Below are positions 6,022 to 9,148 of a stretch of 9,148 bases of DNA, one piece after another. Numbering within the stretch: position 1 is the first letter of the stretch; each line of letters begins with the position of its first letter. This DNA comes from Acidobacteriota bacterium (GTDB taxonomy: Bacteria > Acidobacteriota > Terriglobia > Bryobacterales > Bryobacteraceae). The stretch lies in the NCBI GenBank assembly GCA_026394095.1, contig JAPKYY010000207.1, positions 1 to 9,148 on the forward strand, written 5' to 3'. The notes under the pieces are model-generated. The model made no database searches, was not told the DNA's origin, and saw nothing but the letters and a program-made list of their open reading frames with translations. The translations under genes and the position numbers were made by a program.

Positions 6022-6915
6022 CTAAGTTGTTGTGCTTAGTTTTTTGACCAGCCAAACACCTGAGAAGATCACCAGCATTGCCCCGAGTTCCTTAAAGCCG
6101 AAGTCTTCCCGGTAGAACAACCAGCCTAAGGTGACGGCGACGACAGGGTTTATATACATGTAGATGGAGACAACAGCGAGCGGCAGGTGCTGCAGCGCGT
6201 AGAGGTATGCGCTATAGGCAACGATTGATCCGAAGAGTGCAAGGTAAAGGACTGCGCCCAGAACTCTTGGGCTAAGTTGGACGTTCCAGTCCCCCTGTAC
6301 CAGGCAGAGCAGGCCCACAAGAACCCCGACACTGGCCTGCTGGATCGCCCCCACCAGGATCGGATTGGTTTTGGCGTGCCTGCGTTTCTGCAGGATCGAG
6401 CCGAGCGACCAGGAAACGCAACTCACCTGAAGGATCAGAAATCCTTTGACCGTCTCCCCATTGATTCCAGAACTCAGCGCCTCTGGCCCCACCAGCCAGA
6501 CAGCCCCGGCAAAACCGATCGCCATCCCGATAAAAGCCTTCGGGTTGATTCTGTCTCCACCCGGGATCAGCATCTCGACGCCGATCATCCAGAAGGGGTT
6601 GACGGTAATAAAGAGTGCGGCGAGTCCGCTGGGGATATGCGTCTCGGCTAGCGTCAAAGCGTAATTGCCGACACCCAGTGTCAGCAGACCAGTGCCAATG
6701 GGCCAATATAGTTCAGAACCCTTGGGCATCGGCCACTTGCGCCACCAGGCAAAGCCGAGAATCAGCGCACCGGAGAGCAGAAAGCGGCTGGCCACAAGCA
6801 GCAGTGGAGGAATCCCTTCAAGCGCAATTCGGATCCCCAGATAGGTGGTTCCCCAGAAGAAGCAGACAGCAGCCAGGCTCCACCAGGCGGCAGATGATGG
6901 TTCAGTGCGAGACAA
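6022..6915 (-). CDS. EamA/DMT-superfamily permease (10-TM, RhaT/YedA-like)
   Basis: This is an inner-membrane transporter of the drug/metabolite family, 297 residues, full length for the ten-helix type made of two EamA repeats. Repeat 1 (about 11-143) opens with WWSLAAVCFFWGTTYLGIRIALEGIPP and includes FLLSGALILGFAWW and AALFITVNPFWMIGVEML. Repeat 2 (about 155-292) includes ILQVSCVSWSLGSILQKRR, LYLALFGSIVAYSAYLYALQHLPLAVVSIYMYINPVVAVTLGWLFYRE and a last helix GAMLVIFSGVWLVKKL. Family members export amino acids, metabolites or drugs; the substrate cannot be read. The start is TTG at 6913-6915, the only usual start codon after the upstream in-frame stop. GAGGG lies only one base before it, and TACCCT ends six bases before it, so initiation could be leaderless. 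It is divergent from the sugar kinase, with a 29-base gap. Confidence 0.93.
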   Translation of the reverse strand: MSRTEPSSAAWWSLAAVCFFWGTTYLGIRIALEGIPPLLLVASRFLLSGALILGFAWWRKWPMPKGSELYWPIGTGLLTLGVGNYALTLAETHIPSGLAALFITVNPFWMIGVEMLIPGGDRINPKAFIGMAIGFAGAVWLVGPEALSSGINGETVKGFLILQVSCVSWSLGSILQKRRHAKTNPILVGAIQQASVGVLVGLLCLVQGDWNVQLSPRVLGAVLYLALFGSIVAYSAYLYALQHLPLAVVSIYMYINPVVAVTLGWLFYREDFGFKELGAMLVIFSGVWLVKKLSTTT

Positions 6916-6944
6916 GCCCTCAGGGTAGCAAGTACAATCGAGAC
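6916..6944. promoter_or_regulatory. Compact divergent promoter gap with back-to-back -10-like boxes
   Basis: The 29 bases between the two divergent TTG starts hold TACAAT on the + strand (6933-6938) and TACCCT on the - strand (6927-6922). Each ends exactly six bases before its start codon. A GAGACA at 6909-6914 is a partial -35 match for the + direction (18-base spacer). If both boxes work, RNA polymerase could not occupy both at once. The + strand box is a good -10 match; the - strand box is weak. Confidence 0.4.
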
Positions 6945-7874
6945 TTGATCATTACCGTCACACTCAATCCCGCAGTGGATCAAAACATTTCGGCCGATCA
7001 ATTGGTTTTCGAAGACCGCGCCTACATTCTCGATAGCTTCGAGAGTGCTGGCGGGCGGGGCATCAATGCCTCGAGAGTGATTCATTCCTTTGGTGGCAAG
7101 ACGCTGGCTGTCGCATTTTCCGGTGGCGACAGCGGAACCCATTTTGAGAGCCTCTTGCGCAGCTATGGCTTCCCCAGCGAATTCGTACCGATGAAAAACC
7201 CCATCCGCCACAACCTGTCGATTACCGACAAGCAGGGGTTAAGCGTCAAGTTGAACGAGCGGGGCCCCCAGTTGGCTGCCTCTGAAGTGAAGGCCATTGA
7301 AGAAGCCATCGTGAAGCGCCTGCCCAAGGCCAAGTGGTTGATGCTCTGCGGAAGTGTTCCGCCCGGTGTGCCCAATGACTTTTATTCCCGTCTGATCGTC
7401 GCAGCCAAAGAGCACGGCGTCAGCACTCTGCTCGATACCGATAGCGACCCGCTGACTCTCAGCATTGAAGCAGGGCCTACGGTTGTGACACCGAATCAGC
7501 CGGAAGCGGAGCGCCTGCTGGGTCGGGCACTGCTCACCCGAAGTCATTTCGTTGAGGCAGCGCAGCGGATTCGAGATATGGGTGCAGAGAACGTGGTGCT
7601 ATCGCTTGGTGCGAGAGGAGCCATGGGTTGTACCGAAGATCGTGTGTATGAAGTGATTCCCCCGCGCGTGGATGCGGTATGCCCGATCGGCGCTGGCGAC
7701 GCGATGGCGGCTGCCTTTACCTGGGCGATGATGAAGGGCAAAGCGTTTTATGATTCGCTGCGCTGGGGTGTGGCGGCGGGGACGGCGTCTGCGATGTTGC
7801 CGGGCATTAGCTTTGCGAATCTCGAACAGACCAAGGCGATGTACAAGCGTGTGGAAGTGAAGCCGATCGTCTAG
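6945..7874 (+). CDS. PfkB-family sugar kinase, 1-phosphofructokinase type
   Basis: This is a cytoplasmic ATP-dependent kinase of the ribokinase/PfkB family, in the FruK/LacC/PfkB branch that phosphorylates fructose-1-phosphate, tagatose-6-phosphate or fructose-6-phosphate. From TTG at 6945 it is 309 residues, the family's usual length, and begins with the family's exact N-terminus (IITVTLNPAVDQ). Landmarks are the substrate-binding GGRGINASR (36-44), the RHNLSI strand (88-93), CGSVPPGVP (135-143), TPNQPEAE (182-189), VVLSLGARGA (217-226) and the anion-hole/catalytic GAGD (249-252, base D252). The motif set looks active. An in-frame ATG at 6894 would add 17 residues and overlap the divergent permease gene; I prefer TTG because it fits the family. 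TACAAT ends six bases before it, so the transcript may be leaderless. No PTS or other fructose genes are adjacent, so the substrate is left open. Confidence 0.92.
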   Translation: MIITVTLNPAVDQNISADQLVFEDRAYILDSFESAGGRGINASRVIHSFGGKTLAVAFSGGDSGTHFESLLRSYGFPSEFVPMKNPIRHNLSITDKQGLSVKLNERGPQLAASEVKAIEEAIVKRLPKAKWLMLCGSVPPGVPNDFYSRLIVAAKEHGVSTLLDTDSDPLTLSIEAGPTVVTPNQPEAERLLGRALLTRSHFVEAAQRIRDMGAENVVLSLGARGAMGCTEDRVYEVIPPRVDAVCPIGAGDAMAAAFTWAMMKGKAFYDSLRWGVAAGTASAMLPGISFANLEQTKAMYKRVEVKPIV

Positions 7875-9148
7875 TGCCGATTCATCTCGGGTGCGCGAAT
7901 CGAAACCACCTGGCCGAGCTTCGTCTCTCCCGGCCCGACTGTGATCTGAACGGACTGGCTACTGTACTTCTTGAGGAGATCGGGATCCTCTCGAACGTCT
8001 AAATCAAGATGGTCCCACGCATAGAGCCTATAGGTTCCCGGCTGTAAACCTTGAAACTCCACACGTCCCTCCATTCCGGATAAACGTGCATCCGGCAGTG
8101 CCCTTCTGCCTTGGGGAATTAAGGTCAGATTCGACTCGACCATAGGGATTCCTTCGTTGTCCACTACGAGTGCATGGATCGTTGCCGAGCCTTTGCTCAA
8201 GATAATCTCGAGATGGCCATCGCCTTGAATTTCGATCTCGTCTGGATCGATCTCCTGGCCATCCAATCTCACTTGGTGAACAAAACAGCCTTTCGGCAAT
8301 GAGTTCAGATTGATTTCGAGAGCATAGCGACCCCAGCGAACCGCCTTGGCAAAGCTGAGTCTTCCATCGACATCGGAATTGCTTCCAAATTCATTGCCTT
8401 CGGTTGAGGAATTACGCAATTGGGCCAAGACTCCTTGCAGCTTTAGGCCTTGCGAGGGCGGGAGCATTGAGATGTGGCCAGTGATTTTGGCCTTGCGATG
8501 GACGGGAATCACCAGGTTCGGGCGGGACTTGTTGAGGTTCAGATTCAAGGAAGCCGTTGAAGGATTCTCATCAGTTCCAAAATTCAGAATCGCCAGATAT
8601 TCGCCCGCAGGAACCAGCATTTCAAAGGCGTGATCGGGAGCTTTGGTTGTGGTACCAATCCCCCAATGTTCAATGTCGTCCACTGGAACCAGTTCGATAT
8701 CTGCGTATGGCGTGTTGGGATCAAGACCCGTGAGAGTTCCGCTCACTTGCACCATTCTGGGTTGGTGAGAGAGATCCAGTAGAATGTCAACTCCGGTGCG
8801 CATCGTGCCTGGATGGAGCTCAATGGCAGTTGCGCTCTCTTGTCCTGGTGCACTCGGATAGTAAATCGAACGGTGCTGAAAAGTTCGGAGGCTAGTATTG
8901 CTGGAATGCTTGTCGGGTTCAGGAGAGGATGCGCGCACCAGGTAGCGTCCCGGTTGCAAATTGGTCAGCTTGTATTCTCCGTTTCTGTCCGTTTTTGTTT
9001 CCCCGCGCAGGTGTTGGTTGTACTGTTTGCGCCCCTCTTGAAAGACCTGTTTGAATAACACTACGGTTGCGCCTTCAAGGGGGCTGGCATCAGGGTTGAA
9101 GACGTGACCGGAGATCCCAGGCCTTGGTGCGATTCGAATTTCTACGCC
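7871..9148 (-). CDS. Carboxypeptidase regulatory-like (beta-sandwich repeat) protein, 5' end outside window
   Basis: The frame is open at the right edge, so the N-terminus and any signal peptide are missing; the GTG at 9061 is an internal valine in ATVVLFK. The 425 visible residues look like a chain of Ig-like beta-sandwich domains of the CarboxypepD_reg/CNA-B kind. The first (about 10-80) runs GISGHVFNPDASPLEGATVVL to the hallmark TDRNGEYKLTNLQPGRYLVRA. A second (about 120-200) runs QVSGTLTGLDPNTPYADIELV to VPAGEYLAIL. A third starts near KITGHISMLPPSQGL. A fourth (about 310-415) has TIHALVVDNEGIPMVESNLTL and GRVEFQGLQPGTYRLYAWD. The YYPSAPGQESATAIEL segment is typical of large secreted acidobacterial proteins of this type. 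A likely location is the cell envelope or outside, with a binding or structural role; no enzyme motif is visible. Its TAG stop overlaps that of the convergent kinase. Confidence 0.85.
   Translation of the reverse strand, partial: GVEIRIAPRPGISGHVFNPDASPLEGATVVLFKQVFQEGRKQYNQHLRGETKTDRNGEYKLTNLQPGRYLVRASSPEPDKHSSNTSLRTFQHRSIYYPSAPGQESATAIELHPGTMRTGVDILLDLSHQPRMVQVSGTLTGLDPNTPYADIELVPVDDIEHWGIGTTTKAPDHAFEMLVPAGEYLAILNFGTDENPSTASLNLNLNKSRPNLVIPVHRKAKITGHISMLPPSQGLKLQGVLAQLRNSSTEGNEFGSNSDVDGRLSFAKAVRWGRYALEINLNSLPKGCFVHQVRLDGQEIDPDEIEIQGDGHLEIILSKGSATIHALVVDNEGIPMVESNLTLIPQGRRALPDARLSGMEGRVEFQGLQPGTYRLYAWDHLDLDVREDPDLLKKYSSQSVQITVGPGETKLGQVVSIRAPEMNRH

Noticed and set aside
6615..6944. Long N-terminal extension of the sugar-kinase frame reaching back to 6615
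   Set aside because: It runs antisense through the permease gene and its sequence is not kinase-like; the family N-terminus begins exactly at 6945.

Overview
The window looks like a chromosomal stretch from an Acidobacteriota bacterium, probably of the Bryobacterales/Solibacter type. This is an inference from gene style, with no marker gene to prove it. The clues are secreted TIM-barrel sugar isomerase-like proteins with an 'MNRR' Tat leader, a large protein built of carboxypeptidase-regulatory-like beta domains, an orphan FliA/WhiG-type sigma factor, moderately GC-rich genes and use of GTG/TTG starts. There is no phage, transposon, CRISPR or RNA gene that I can support.

Left part (1-4660, all + strand). 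The 3' end of a NarL-type sensor histidine kinase is followed after 26 bases by its NarL/FixJ response regulator. A start with a -10-like box almost on top of it then opens a tight three-gene unit: two different Tat-exported xylose-isomerase-like TIM-barrel proteins and the signal peptide peptidase SppA. The second gene's ribosome site overlaps the first gene's stop, and the SppA start overlaps the second gene's stop (ATGA). The unit joins exported sugar-processing enzymes to a protease that clears spent signal peptides.

Middle (4667-6021, - strand). A FliA/WhiG-type sigma factor converges on SppA with only 6 bases between the stops. Its 545-base upstream region is AT-rich and structured. It holds a possible 53-codon ORF with a good ribosome site, a 60-base imperfect hairpin, a tandem 10-base repeat, an AT-rich dyad and a weak terminator-like hairpin behind the next gene.

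Right part (6022-9148). An EamA/DMT-family permease (-) and a PfkB/1-phosphofructokinase-family sugar kinase (+) diverge from a 29-base gap with back-to-back -10-like boxes. The kinase converges on the 3' part of a beta-domain protein (-), and the two stop codons share one CTAG. Three genes (1122, 6945 and, more weakly, 6915) have a TAnnnT box ending exactly 6 bases before a GTG or TTG start, which suggests leaderless transcription.

Most of the window is ordinary housekeeping and accessory content. The parts most worth a second look are the sigma-factor leader region, the shared leaderless start architecture and the exported isomerase pair coupled to SppA.
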